Shown one piece after another: positions 1 through 13,578 of a stretch of DNA of 64,000 bases (positions are counted from its first letter, which is position 1; each line of letters opens with the position of its first letter). Position numbers and translations under genes: made by a program. The DNA is from Antennarius striatus (Eukaryota; Chordata; Actinopteri; Lophiiformes; Antennariidae), in contig NC_090794.1 of the NCBI RefSeq assembly GCF_040054535.1, positions 3,594,501 through 3,658,500 of the forward strand, written 5' to 3'. The notes beneath the pieces were generated by a model. That model was not told the DNA's origin and did not search any database. It saw nothing but the letters and a program-made list of their open reading frames with translations.

Positions 1-1879
1 GCTCAGTTTAAAGCAGAGTTCTACAAATGAATCGCTTCATCACAGGCCGTTTGCAGTCAGCCTTATTTGAACATGCCTCAAAGTCCTTTCCACGCAGCAG
101 AATGCCAGCAGCTTAAACAAACAAACCACAGACAAGACTAAGGAAAGGCTGTCCATCAATTATTTACCATTTGTATATTTTACGGGTGAGGCTCCCGCCG
201 TACGCCAGAGGCAATGTTGAATCAAGTAGGAAAAGTTAGAGATAAATGCAGAACCTTATTCCGTTGTTGGTTTTCCCTCACATTCAGTCTGCCAGTGGGT
301 AAAGAACCATTAGAGACACGTGTATGAATGTAGTCTGTCTTGTCTTTGGAACTGTGCAGATCAACACCTGGAGCTGCATCTCAAAAGCAAATCTGCACCA
401 TGATCCTCACATCACAGCCTCCCTTTGTGGAGGATAGGAACTTACAGAGAACTCCTAGGATATGTTTAAAAAAGCAGAGGCACAGACAGAATTCAAGCTG
501 AAAATACCTCCCATTTGCCCCTGCATGCTCACGCACACCTCCCCATGCAGAGAGCTGGAGCGACGTGACTCATGCTGGTGTGAAAACACAGCGGAGAGGT
601 GGGAGGATGACATCACAGCACCCTGCAGGAGAACAAGTGCCTCAGAATTGGACCCCACTCAAGCATGCACACAAGGGCACAAACATCTATGTACATATAT
701 GAACACATTCTACTGCTCTGACACCTCTTGTTGGAAAAGCTCCTTCCCCTCCTTTGAGCATGCTCACAAACACACTGAACGTTTCCTCTCCAGAAATAAT
801 ACCGGTTGTCCTGAGGAGACATTGGAATAATGTTTATGAAGGCATGAAAGGGGGCAAGCCAATGGTTGGACAGGATGTGGAAACACTCTGAGAGGATTTG
901 GGGGTCGAAGTTGAGCAATCCAGCTCAGACGATCCACTCTCTTTCATTCCTTTGCACATTTCACCTGCATTCAGGAGAAGTTCAACGCCGGCTGCACGGA
1001 CTCAGCTCCAGCCTCTGATGACAGCACAAGTACAAAGAAGTGTGATAAATCCACACATTCCGCGTGCAAACGTGAGGAAGATCACATGCTCAGCGTCTCT
1101 AACAGGATTGAAAAGGAGGAGGCAGGATTGAAGCTCGATCCGAGAGGCAAGTTGCCGATGCAGTGATTCACCAACAAAAACACATGTCGCCATACTTCCG
1201 ACAAGCGATGTGTCCTCCTGGGTAGCGATTAAAAATAGTTAAACGCAGGCTGGCGAATGCACACTTGAGTCATGCAAACATACTCTAGTCGCATTCAACC
1301 AAACAATCTCAGCTCGGGTCCATTCAGAAGATGCCCCGGATTTTAGAATTATGGGATGGAGCACTTGCAAGAATAATCAGTTATTACCATTTTTATCTAG
1401 AGCTGCAAGAAAGAGATAGCCACACATGATTGCGATGATGTTAGCTCCAAAAGCTGATGTGGCAAACCAGTTGGGAACACGTTTAGAAAATATGGAGGCT
1501 CATTTGGAGGCTGCTTCAGTTGTTCTCCTTCCACAGTCCACCAACTAAGACAAATGTCTGTCTAGGCTGCTAAAAGCCAAGCTTCCGCTCAAGTCAGAAT
1601 TCAGAACTCCACATGTGACCTGTGGAATCAGCGAAATCAGGAGTCTATCATGAAAATTCAGAGGCTGAAGGATGGGAGGACAAACTTTCTCTTTATGTCC
1701 CTTGATTTCTGCTTGATTTATAAGCATTTGGGGTGAACTTAAAGCACACACAATGTGGAAAGACAGACTTTTTACACTATAGAGTGTGATGCTGAAAGGA
1801 ACATTCATCTATCTTGCAGTATCTTGGTATCTGAACTATAGTCTCTAGGTTGTCATTACCCTTTTCCTCTGATTATTTA

Positions 1880-2318
1880 TCACTTTTATTTAACCAGGAA
1901 GTCCCATTGAGACTATAAATCTCTTTTACAAGAAAGGCCTGGCCAAGGTAGCAGCCGTCTGAGTGTTTTTGTAGGTTATTCCATGACCATGGTGTGTGAT
2001 AGGAGAACGCTGATCCATCAAAAATCAGGGAACATTCAGAAAGCAACCACTTAAGAGGTTTACAGAATGTAACTAAAGCTGATAGAAAGAAGGTTGCTGA
2101 GGTATTCTGGGAGTTTACCCACTAGAGTTTTATAGGTAAGTAAATACAAGTGTTGTTGTATATAAAAGCTTATCAATGTCCTACCAACCCAATCACAAAG
2201 AATGCAGTGATGAGTGAGAGATTTTGCATTTGAAAACACAGAGAAGCTGAAACAAGTCTCTTTAAGGTAGAGGAGTATGCGTGCATCTAGAGAACAGTAT
2301 ATCACCGTAATCAATGAC
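1880..2318. repeat. Dispersed teleost interspersed repeat, old copy
   Basis: The segment starts with a 'tttaaccaggaa-gtcccattgaga' type sequence, followed by 'ctcttttacaagaaaggcctggccaa' and later 'gtttacccactagagttttata' and 'aatgcagtgatgagtgagag'. I recognise this string of words as a repeat found many times in teleost genomes. Its class is uncertain and it has no coding capacity. The copy is diverged, so it is probably old. Confidence 0.5.
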
Positions 2319-3820
2319 AGAAAGAAAAATTACTTCCACAAGTGGTTTTCTTTGCAATAGTATGTAAAGCATGATTTATTCCTGAAGCAAAAGCCGATCT
2401 TCAATTTTAGATTCTTTAATAAATTCTATACATGCACGGTACATTAAATGAAAGCTTTTCATCAGTCCATATTCCCAAGTAGTCGTAGGAGGACTCCCTT
2501 GCAATCAATGCCCCATCAGGGCAATCAATGAGCACTAGAGGCAAAAAACATCCCTACTGCTGGTATGTATGTGTGAAGTGTTGTAAGGTGAACGTGGCAT
2601 AACCCTGAATCGACATGAACAAACTGGGATGTGTGCTTCCTGTAGGAAGATTAGAGACAGACGGTGATTGGATCACAGCCAGGCCTGACGTGAACCAGGA
2701 AGCAGTGCTGCTCAAGGTCGGCCAATCAACTACTTGGAGAAAAGACACTGGTTACTAGGAGCTTATAGGAGCTGTGACAAAGACCTAAATAGTGTAGTTG
2801 GCTGCAGCAGCTTTAGCTTCAGTCGATGCTAAAAGTTGCCATTGCTGTTGAATGATGAAGAAAACGACGCCACAGTTTTAATTCCCACTTTTACCATCAA
2901 TCTGCTTTTCTTGTCCCAAATTTCTCCTCATCTTCATCTCGTGCTCTCCCTTGAAAGATCTGTCGAATATCCCCTCCATGCTGCAGACTGTACCCATTCC
3001 CACCCAGTTTAGTTTTTAGATATTGTTATAGAGGATCGATGGAGAGGCTTCTCAAGAAGGAGGTGGCTCTAAAAGCACGGTGTGACCACAGGTGGTATGG
3101 GAGGATGGAGGACAACATGATTCATTGTTAGATCGAGCTGTACACGAAACCTTCCACCTACACTGCTGCTGCACCATCTGAACGTGTGATTTAGAGTTTA
3201 TTTTCGCCTCTGATTTTACGGCTCGCTGTGACGACGGAGCTGCAAGCTTCATTTGGACTGGAGGCAACTGTGAAGCCCAGAGTGGAGGGGGGGGTGGGGG
3301 AGGGATCTGGGCTTGACAGGGGGCTGCAGCAGTTAATTAAAGCTGCTGGCAGGTATTTTGGGATTAGGAGTGGGCGTGTGGAAAAGGCCTATGGTGGCCT
3401 CGGAGTGGAGTCGTCATCGGATGTGTCAGAGCAGCGATGGAACGTTCTGATTGAAGGGATTAATTTATGTTTGTGTTTTTCTTTTTTTGTTGCTATAAAA
3501 TCATAGATTACACATTCTGAAGAACATTTTTTAAATAAATAGATGTACAATAATTAAATTCATCAAGCTAAGAAGATGTCAATGCATATTTTTTGTCCTT
3601 TTAGTGTCACAAATCCACATTTTCACTCTCATGGCCAGACAAGATAGTAATTCTAGTATGAAAATGTGCATGCATACGTTCATATTGTTGTAAATAAATA
3701 AATAATGAGTTGCGTTCATGCTCACAGGTGGGTGGTTTGTGCAGCCTGAGGGCTACTGGCACAGTGACCGGCCCCGGTTCTTATAGTGGCATGCCAATGG
3801 GAGGGATGAGGCCGGATGTT

Positions 3821-3866
3821 CTTCTCCTCCTCCTCCTCCTCCTCCTCATCATCATCATCATCATCA
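3821..3866. repeat. (CTC)n / (ATC)n trinucleotide run
   Basis: A run of CTC units passes directly into a run of ATC units. It is a simple compound microsatellite outside any recognised exon. Confidence 0.9.
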
Positions 3867-4234
3867 GCTTAGGGCGGAAGGATGGGAAGGGTACCTGAGG
3901 ATAACATCCGGATTTCTCTCCATCCTCTCCTCAGCGACCACCTCCAGATTGCCCTCTAGAACCAAACTGGTAGCTACTAACAAGTTATCATCTTGTGTGG
4001 AGGATGCAGTGATTTTTCTGGTCCGAGCAAAAACTGTGATGATTCTTTAACGGTAGCCTTAGAAATAAACGTATTAATACAGTGAAAGTTATACCTTAAA
4101 AGATAATATAATTAGATACTCATTGATGCTTTTCATGCAAAGCCAGGCTGTTTTCCTGTTTATATAGCGGCAATGGACCAATGACCATTTTTATAATGAA
4201 ATTTTTTTTTTTTTAAATTGTTTTCCCTCGTTTT

Positions 4235-4278
4235 TGGTTGGTTAGTTGGTTGGTTGACTGGTTGGTTGACTGGTTGGC
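4235..4278. repeat. GGTT-type short tandem repeat
   Basis: Imperfect 4-bp units (ggtt) with a 12-bp higher-order period (ttggttgactgg) sit just after a poly-T run. Confidence 0.8.
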
Positions 4279-4559
4279 CATCAGGACTAATGATAAACTT
4301 GGATGAGGGTTAATTTTGGTGTAGATTCAGGAAAGGAGCAAATCAAACCTCTTACTGATTATCAATTTTTCATTCAAACTTTGATGACAAAACAGAATCA
4401 TTCATAAATCCCTACATGTCTTTATTTGTTAAAATGAAACATACATTATAAATAAGCAGTAACTAAAGCTTTATATATAACAAAACGTTCAGTATTTCCA
4501 TCTAAAATGTACATACTAATAGAATATTAAAATTAAATAAATGACTAATAACTCAGTTT

Positions 4560-4870
4560 AGTACTTGAGTAAACGCCTGGATCACTGACCACGCCTCCCA
4601 AACACTCACTTCCGGTCACACCTGAACGCATCATATGGCCGGATGTCGGAACAGCTGTGAGACTCGGTCAGGTGTGGCAGGGACTCACCTGACGGAAAAT
4701 GACGATGATGACGTTTCACCCCCCTCCCCCTCCCCCTTCCTTCCCGGGTGTAAATACACTATGCGTGTGAACATGGTCGCGCGTGGGCGCGACGTGTCAG
4801 CGCGCGAGGTGACTCGTCCTTCTGTACGTGTGTCCGTGTGTCACGAAGCCTCGTGATGACACACTGAGCT
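4560..4870. promoter_or_regulatory. Orphan CpG-rich, promoter-like patch
   Basis: Within AT-rich surroundings this stretch is dense in CpG (gtcgcgcgtgggcgcgacg, cagcgcgcgaggtg) and carries an ETS-type site (acttccggt, about 4609-4617) and CRE-like tgacg words near 4698-4712. That is the usual make-up of a vertebrate CpG-island promoter. No coding exon was recognised on either side, so the gene it would drive is unknown. It could be an untranslated first exon of a gene to the left, an alternative transcript, or a chance GC-rich patch. Confidence 0.4.
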
Positions 4871-4984
4871 GTGGAGCGAACGTTCCGCATGCATATTCAT
4901 GAGTTATGCTAATCCACCCGAGGAGCTTTAATGAATTCTCCGCATTAACAACTCAGATGAGGCGATGAATAAAAGCTTTGCTGC

Positions 4985-7085
4985 TTTTTTTTATTTTATT
5001 TTTTATTTTTTAAATTCCTGGAATTCTCACTAAGAAAACACCATCACTGGTGATTACTGACAATTTTACATGACTGCAGGTGTTATTGGTATTCAGTGCA
5101 CAGAAACTGTCAAGACTTTGAAGCTGTTTAAGGGTTTGGGGCTATTTAAAGTATTCCAGTTATTTTAATAAAAGTCATTGCTGGACTGCGGTTAGATGAT
5201 TCTGTGGTTAACTAATGGTTCTGTTTATTTGGGTAAACCAATAACTTTCTTACCAAGTCAGATTTACATGACATCTGGGAAATATAAACATTCCTGAAAC
5301 GCTCCATTCTCTTATTATGGCTTTGGATAAACGATGTGCAAAGTATGCAGTGTGATGGTTACCAGAGGAGCACTTATATGTAATATAGCATTGGATATAC
5401 ACACCTACCAATCTTTATCTGTGTATATTTGTATAGTAAGTAAGTTTTCCTGGAGTTGCTCTGTTTCCTGGGTCTCCACAGAACCAAGAAGAGACGCTGA
5501 CACAGAGTCAAATATCTGCAAGTATTTACTCATAAACATCTGACATCTTTTCCCAAAGACTAACATGTTGCATGTCATATTGTTCCACAAATACAAGAAG
5601 AAGTAGTCAAAAAGAAAGGAAAAAAATATCATTCTTTAAAAACAACACTGATACATTGCTCTGACCTGGTGACACATCATTCCAGCACATCATTCAGTAG
5701 CACACACACACACTCCCATTTCACATGGTGCACATAACGACTGATCTGAGTTGTAATTCTGCATCTGATGACGGTCGTTCTGTATAACGAGTCCTCAACA
5801 GGCAACTGTGGTCAAATGCTTCACCTCTGTAATGGTCAGTTGATTTTTAACTTCACTGAAGTTGCAGTAAAGGAAAGGAAAGAAGGGCGGATCGCATGCA
5901 AAACTCCTGTTCGTCCCTTAAAACGTCTGAGATGGGAGAAAATAAATAAATAAAAGATATCCTTATGTTCTAAGAGGGAATATTTTGACCATCTAGAATA
6001 TCACTGTGGACTTTTTCTTATACAGCCCTCTAATGGTAATACATTAAATCCATAGCACATGATTCTCCTCATGATCCTACCTACTGTATCTACGATGCCA
6101 TGAAAATCCTAGTATGTACAATGTCATGTGAGCTATCAGATCATCTACGCTCTAAAGAAAATGAGGGTTGCTGCTCCTAATTTTTCCCCTTTGCAATTTT
6201 CTAGTTTATGGCTGCAAATAATAAATTAGGTGTGGCATTGCATTTCCGTAAAACATCCAGTGTGGTCAAATCCTTCATGTAAGCATTAAAAAAATGTCTG
6301 CATCTAATTAAAATACACATTTATCAATTAAATGTAGTCATTGCAACACAGTAAGATTAGAAAAAAAAAATACAAGGAACTGTCAGAACTGGACCGTGAA
6401 CGCGTCACAGGCGTGTGTCCTGTGTTAGTAATGCTTGTATCTCCCCCTGGTGGTGAGATTCTTACACTGCATCTACTGCATTTCAACGGTAGAAAGGCTT
6501 GACGGAAGGAGTCTCCACACCCACATAAAGGAAAACATTCTATGTATGAATGAAGGCGACCAATCACAATGGTAAATTGATCAATACTGCAGATAGGATT
6601 GGAAAACAATCATTACATTTTCAAGTCGGCAGCGGACAATTCCAAGTCCCTATCCGTTACGACTCGATCAATTCATAAGTCTTACGTAGAAATTTGAGCA
6701 GAAGAGATGATTAAAATCTTCATCTCTGGTTCTCCTGGACATTTTGGACTCAGCCGGTTCAACTGCCGATCCAGCAATGGAATTGGTAGTAAATAGGAAT
6801 CGTGTTTGTTTACAGCAAAGACAATAAAAAGAGCAGGAATTAGTGTTTTAGACAATACACAATCCTTCCCACTGACTCAAACAATGGACATTTGGACTTG
6901 AAACTTCTCTCAAACCTCTCTTTTAGCATTTTCAGCCAATGCGCCATCAAACAGAAACACACAGCTTGACGCTTCTCCACATTTCAACTTACAGCAAAAG
7001 GAGCAACATCTTGCCCAAAGCGTGCAAAAGTCTTTGTTGTTAACACACATTTTACTTAAATTTCATTCAACTTTAAATGATTTCT
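4985..7085 (-). other. rab15: Probable 3' untranslated region of rab15
   Basis: This non-coding stretch follows the rab15 stop codon. Minus-strand AATAAA signals (TTTATT on the plus strand) lie at 4990-4995 and 4995-5000, which would give a 3' UTR of about 2.1 kb. I saw no other gene here. The end is tentative, because those signals lie in a T-rich tract and an earlier variant signal could be used. Confidence 0.35.
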
Positions 7086-10000
7086 TCAACACCAGCAGCT
7101 TTTGCCTTCGCTGCCGGCGACACCGTCGCTCAGTCCTTCCTCTTCCTCCAGAGCAGCAAGATTAATCTCGTCATTAAGGGACATCCGGAGAAGATCCAGG
7201 TCCTTTCTGTTGGCTGCCAGAACCTGTTCAGCCAATCGTCTGAAAGTCTGGAGAAACACGACAGGAGGAAGAAGACGCATTCTCATTTATCAAGCCATTT
7301 CCTCCTGTTACATAATCATGCATGCATCACTTTGTTCTGTATAGACATGACATGTCAGCCGCCGTCCGGATCACCTCACCTCTGTTATGTTGTGGTTGGT
7401 GAAGGCACTTGTCTCAAAGAAATCCATCCCGTAAGCCTTGGCCAGCTGCAGAACAGATAACCGAAACACATTTTAATTACCTGCTTTTCTTTCTTTTCTT
7501 TTCTTTTTTATTATTCAGGAGAACAGAGACGACAGACAAGTTATTTTCCTTCACACGGATGCCGTGTGACTGACTGTCAGACGCAGTTGCGCGTTCAGTG
7601 AAGCTTTTAATAGAAAATGTGAGGCAATATGAGGCAAGGAGAGGAAAATGTATTCCGTGTCGAGGCCGTCCATCCGCTCTAAACGCTCGTTTCTCAAACC
7701 TCATCCTCTTCTCATGAACTTGGAGACAGTTGCAGGGTAAAAAAGAAAGAGGAAGGAGAGGCTGACCTACCTTGATTCCTTGCTCCCTGGCCACCTGCCT
7801 CTTGTCGACCTCATCTGACTTGTTCCCTACGAGGATCTTCTGGACCTTCTCGGGCGCGTACTGCAGAGGTTTGTCACATGAAGGGATATTTACAGGTAAG
7901 GATGAATAAAAATATTGACAGGAAGAGAAAAAGATTTAAAGTACCAGGCGAGTCAGAGGGGAGAAAACACCGAAGAGTTCAGGAAATGAGAAATAGATTA
8001 AAAGTCAGTGTGAAGCGTGACAAGATCGATAAAGTTTATATTTGGATGGACCGGTGGAGGAAATGAGGTTCATAAATGACTGGATTAATGGAATAAAATC
8101 ATGTGGAGAACGACAGCAGAGGCAGAGGAGACTTTATTCTTTTCTGGAAACTAAGAGACAGATCTGAGATCAGATCATAGAAACAACAGCAAAGCGTTTG
8201 GTCTTCATCTCATGAAGCCGGACATCTGTTCTTCCTCCACCAAACAGGAAGCAGTTTTGTCAGTTTTTCCATCTCTAAAAATGCACAAAAAAAAGCAACG
8301 CCTGTTGATATTAAATCGCCGTGACTCACCTCGTCCACGTCGCTGGCCCACTTCATGATGTGTTGGAAGGATCGCTCGCTGGTGATGTCATACACCAGGA
8401 AGATCCCCTGTAGAGAGAGAGAGAGTGAGGATGACACGTTCAGGGTCGCGATTTCCCAAAAATTGATTGATGAGTTCCTGGGGGGGAAAAAATGATTTTT
8501 TCTTCATTTCTATATCCAGAATTCTATTAAATACAGTCGATTCCCACCATCTAAACCAAAATCAAAAGAAAAAAGCACAACACACAACTACGTCTAGGCG
8601 GAGATGGTCTGTGGAGATCATCGTCTGCCGGTGTGGGAATGCAACAGCAGTGATCCACGGCATCCCCTGCCAATACACTTAAACAGTTCATTGAATGGAG
8701 TATGACAAACACATCTGTGACAGATTTCATTCCTGAAAAAAAAGATTCTCATTTGTCTCCGCTGTGAAAACAAGATGAGGAGAATCAGCAGCAGCAGGGA
8801 GGAGGAGGAGGAGGATGTCAGGTACCTGTGCTCGTCGGTAGTACTGCTTAGTGATGGTCTGGTATCGCTCCTGGCCTGCAGTGTCCCTAGTAACACAACG
8901 AGTGTGCATTAACACAAACACACACAAACGCAGGATAGGATCAGTGATGAATAATTCCTGAAATGTTTAAACATCTCTGACATTTAAACTTGACAGAAAG
9001 ATCTCGGTCTGCTTTTATCTCACCAGATCTGTATCCGGACTTTGACGCCGTCGATCAGAAGCGTCTTCATTTTGAAGTCGACTCCTGAAGACAGAGGAGA
9101 GACAGGGAGGAGGGGGTGGTGGAAGAGAGGAGCTGTAACTGGGATCTGGATGTAAATACCGAGTATCCTCAGAGGAGCAGTCACCCTTTCCACACAATGA
9201 GCGACTGGGATCAATGACGCCGGCATGTTTTTTACCGAGCTGGGGTTTGCCGGTGTCTGCTGCAGCTTTGTAACATCACAGGAGGCTTTAACACAACCAG
9301 AGCGACATCATCCCTGCATAATCAGCCTCTTTGAAGACCGAGATGAAAGTCAACACCGAACGCACAAAAGCATCATTTAAACTCTAAGCAAACGGGTGAC
9401 TGCAACAACCACCCCCTTTTTGAAGAGTTACGGTCACCACGGCGATGGTAACTCTGTGCTATACAACTAACACTCAGAGAGCAGAAAGCTCCATCAAGAC
9501 GGCTCATCTTCATCCGTTACATCATTGCACTGAAGAGCAACAGTCTTCATCAGACGTAACGTTTTCATGTAGGCTTCACCAGTGGAAAAGAATCATTTAT
9601 TCTACAGGTGAGGATCTGATGGCCTCATCATCAACCTTTAACTGTTCATTCTAGCGTCTCCTCCGCTGCCTCAGATGACGAACGGCAAAGCAACAGGCTT
9701 CCACAGACCGCACTCCTCATTTAGAAATCAATTCCCAGTTCATCCCAATTAACCCGACGCTCCTCGCCCAGGAGTCACAGTCGGGGGGGGGAAAGCCGCC
9801 GCGTCGATCGATTCACGTTGAGGAAGGAACCGCCGCTCGGGATTTTTTTTTACGGCTGACGTGTGGAAGCGGCTGACAGATGTAGCTTGGATGAACTCAC
9901 ATGGTGTGTTTTCAGGAATGATGGAAGACTCGCTGAAAAGTGGGAGGCCTCGCCCTTTGACCAAACACACCCAAAGGTCAGCGTAACAATCAGAGGCCCC

Positions 10001-11020
10001 CGGATGACCCGGGGGGGGACGTAATGAAATGTAATGCTTGTCTTCCTGCTACGTTCTCAAGCTTTATTATCACTTCATTAAAGCTCCAGGAAGGAGTCCT
10101 CCATGGAAACAGCAGCGATTTAAATATTAAACGCAGATATCGACGGATGGGATTCAGCTGTTCTTCGGCAACAGGGTGAACCAGCTCTGTGAGAATAAAG
10201 ATGACAAAGATTAGAATTAGAATAAATTAGTATAAATAAAGATCTGTGTCACGGTCCACTTTGAGTGACGCTGAAAATTGTTCCTGTAATTGTGGTGATT
10301 TTAAATCTTGGATCTTCAAACGGGAGATTAATTATCGCCTTTTTAAAGTCATTTCTGGATTAAAATTAGATCATTACTACCATTATTTCTGCTAATTCTC
10401 CTCAAATTGTTGCGTTTTGTCTGCTTGTTCCCTTGTTCCTGCTTTCGGCTGTTAAACAAATATATTGTCTGGTTGCTCTGGCCTGTTTTCATAGCAGCTC
10501 AGTAAAATGAGGTTGTTTCACAGAGCGAGGTGCTCACCTGCAGGGCAAACCGCAGCGCAAACACTGAGAGAAGCAGCACGCCGAGGCTGCTGGGAAGTTA
10601 TAAAAAAAATAAAAAAGTCTCCCTAAGAAGGTTTGATGATGAAATTGTTCTGGGTCTTTCCATTAGGATGGAAGAAACTCCTGCCAGCTTCACGACCTTT
10701 CAATCTGTATAAGAAGTGCAGATCGCTGTTGTCACGGCACGGATTGGGGATTTATAAACGTACTCTCAGCAAAAAAATGTTTTATTTACGAGTGGTTGTC
10801 AGTATTTAGGTATCTTTAACTGGATCCTGACACATGAGTTACTGGAGCCACACAGTTATAGACTGATAAAATCCAACCTTGTGACTCTTTATTAGTTCGT
10901 TTCCCTTCATTCACTCCAAACCTTGATCATCCACCATCAAGTTGTTAATGAAGAAATAACCAGAAAGCCACAAACGGACTTGACAGATAGCTGGGATGGT
11001 CATGTTTAGATATGCAGTTA

Positions 11021-11098
<78 letters not shown>

Positions 11099-13503
11099 AG
11101 TGTGCTGTAGGTGACGGTGACGGCCTGCTAACAGCTGTTGCCTCCAGAAACGAAAGGACTCCACTGGTTTTCTGTCCCATCACAGCTGCTGAGGAAAACG
11201 TCTGCATCTTAAACACCAGCGACGGGCCGGTGAAGTCAAGATGATTGTTTATCGCAGCAGATTTTACATAATTACTTTAGGACATCTGTCCTGATAAACG
11301 GTGAAGTCCAGATGGTGGTGGCGACGGCTGATGACTCCGCTGAGACTGAAGACATGATGAAGATGGAAAATCTGGGAAGACTGAGCCGTTACCTGAAGGT
11401 GGAATGGAGGCATAGCGGCAAAAGGGTCTTAAAAAGACAAGCAGCATGATGATTGGCTGAGAATGACAGCGTGTCGTTGTTATGAAAGACAAGATGTGAT
11501 CAGCTGATCAGGAACGCTGATATCTCAGCCCAGAAAGAAGCAGCAGGAAATTAAGAATGAGCGTGTGACTGAACCTCACCAGACTGGACACCAACTACAA
11601 TCCAACTACTGATAGTGGAGCTGCATTATGGGTAATGTAGGCACAAGTGAAGAAGAATAGGAGGAATTAAACAATAACAATATATACATATATATCAATA
11701 ATCAGCAGGCGCTCCAGTTAAAAAAGACCACACAACATTATTTCATTATGAGACTGTTCAAATTTGAATATTAAAGTCGGTAATGTCCTAAAATGGTAGG
11801 ATTTGATCAAGATATAGTGGTAAATGTTTTAAGAACTGTAAAAATATGCAGGAAAAAGAGGCTTTATCGTGAAAAATGATCAGTTTAATGATCAGCATTG
11901 TTTCCTGTAAGGCTCTACAGAAGTCAGAGTCATGACTTCATTGATTTCTGTGTTGAACTATGCATGAGCTGAGAGCTCTCTGTGGTTTGTGTGACCCACG
12001 CTCGGGCCGTCAGTCTAATGATCTCTCTGATGTATGGAGCGTACGACCTGGACCGCGAGGATAGCTGCTCATTGGGTCGTGATTTAGGGCAGGCTTGTAT
12101 TTCTCCGACACCGTGACAACCGAGACCTCTGTGGAGTTCGGTGATGAGCCCGATAAGAAAGATTAAAATCATCAGTGTGACTAAATCATCTCTGGTGATG
12201 CTCTTTTTTGCAAATTTGAATGCAGACTCTTTCTTCTTTTCTTTGATTGTGTGCATAAAATTTCAGACTGTCCTTCATTTTCTAGTAGTTTGCAAAAATA
12301 ATGGGCTGGATTAAAGGATGTTTCTGCTGCTTCACATGTTTTCAAAGGTTGCCCGGTGGATACTACCACAAAAAGTTCCTCTTCTTGTAGCTGAAATGGG
12401 TGAAATCCCTGCAACCAGTGGTCAAAGTCTTGCAAAGCAGCTACAGAAACAAATAAATGACACGATTGTGGAATCAGATGACCATCAATCACATAGGAGT
12501 CATGTTTGTGCTTAGTGTTGTATCTGCATACACAGACCCAAGCCTCCATATTTAGGATTTTACTATATAAAATCCTATATATAGTAACAGGATTTTTGGG
12601 TTTTATTCTCAAGCAAGAAAATAATATGTTAAGACGCTCATCCTTTTATTCTTCAGTGACGTTCATGGAAAATCTTTAGATCTCTTTTGCTCAATCTTCT
12701 AAGCGGCAGAGCTCCCAGGAGTTCTGAGATAATTAAGAGGAAAAAAACTGAGCGAGCAGACAGTAACGGGTACTGATTCATTACTGAGCTGCCCATGAGA
12801 GGGTCACGGGGGGGATTAATATCCTTCTGTCACCATGATGGTTGGGAAATTATCTATTGATCCACAGCAGGAAAACTCAGATGGTGGTCAGTCTTGCTGT
12901 TTCTCAATCTTTGGACTTCAGGAAGAAAAGGACTTTGAGTCGGACTTTGAATCTATAAACTCCTGGCACGGCTTATAGAGACAGAACTCCTGACTGGAGC
13001 GGATGAAACAAAAAAATAAATAAATTCAGAATTCAGAGTGAGACGCATGAAACTTTAGTTCGAACCTCATGCTGAGACTGTGGGATGATCGCAGAAGCTC
13101 CAAAATCATCAAGGCTTCTCGAGATCTATAAAGGCTTCTATAAAAACACACAAGAGACACCATATAATGTGGATTTGTATGTAAGGGATTAATTACTTGT
13201 GTGATGTCCTTATTTCCCATCATTTTGAACACCAGTTCCTTTGTTTATATTTTTTTTAAAAAAGAGAAAGACATCAATCCGGGAGGGATTTCATGTCAAA
13301 GCCACAGGGATATCTGTATTTTCTTTTCTCCTCTTCATGTTATGTCCAAATACTGCAAACCGTGTCAGAAAGTAGCTGCCGCCTCACAGGACCGGAGCTC
13401 AGTGAGATGAAATGTGTGTTCGCTCAGCAGACGCACCGACACACACAAAGAAATGACAGCCCAGTCTCCACAGAAAAAGAGATGAGAGACACCACTGCAG
13501 CAC

Positions 13504-13578
<75 letters not shown>

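Larger units (their letters stand above)
1..4559. other. Intergenic or intronic DNA with no recognisable gene
   Basis: No reading frame here resembles a protein family I know, and no chain of exon-like pieces with matching splice sites was seen. It holds a teleost dispersed repeat (about 1880-2318), a short trinucleotide run (3821-3866) and a GGTT-type tandem repeat (4235-4278). In human the DNA beyond the 3' end of RAB15 carries GPX2, CHURC1 and SPTB, so introns or untranslated exons of a neighbour are possible; nothing in the sequence proves it. Confidence 0.5.

Noticed and set aside
7077-7460. Plus-strand reading frame of 127 codons
   Set aside because: It is antisense to the last rab15 exons and resembles no known protein.
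12181-12612. Longest minus-strand frame in rab15 intron 1 (143 codons)
   Set aside because: There is no recognisable domain or splice partners; it lies inside an intron of a gene on the same strand.
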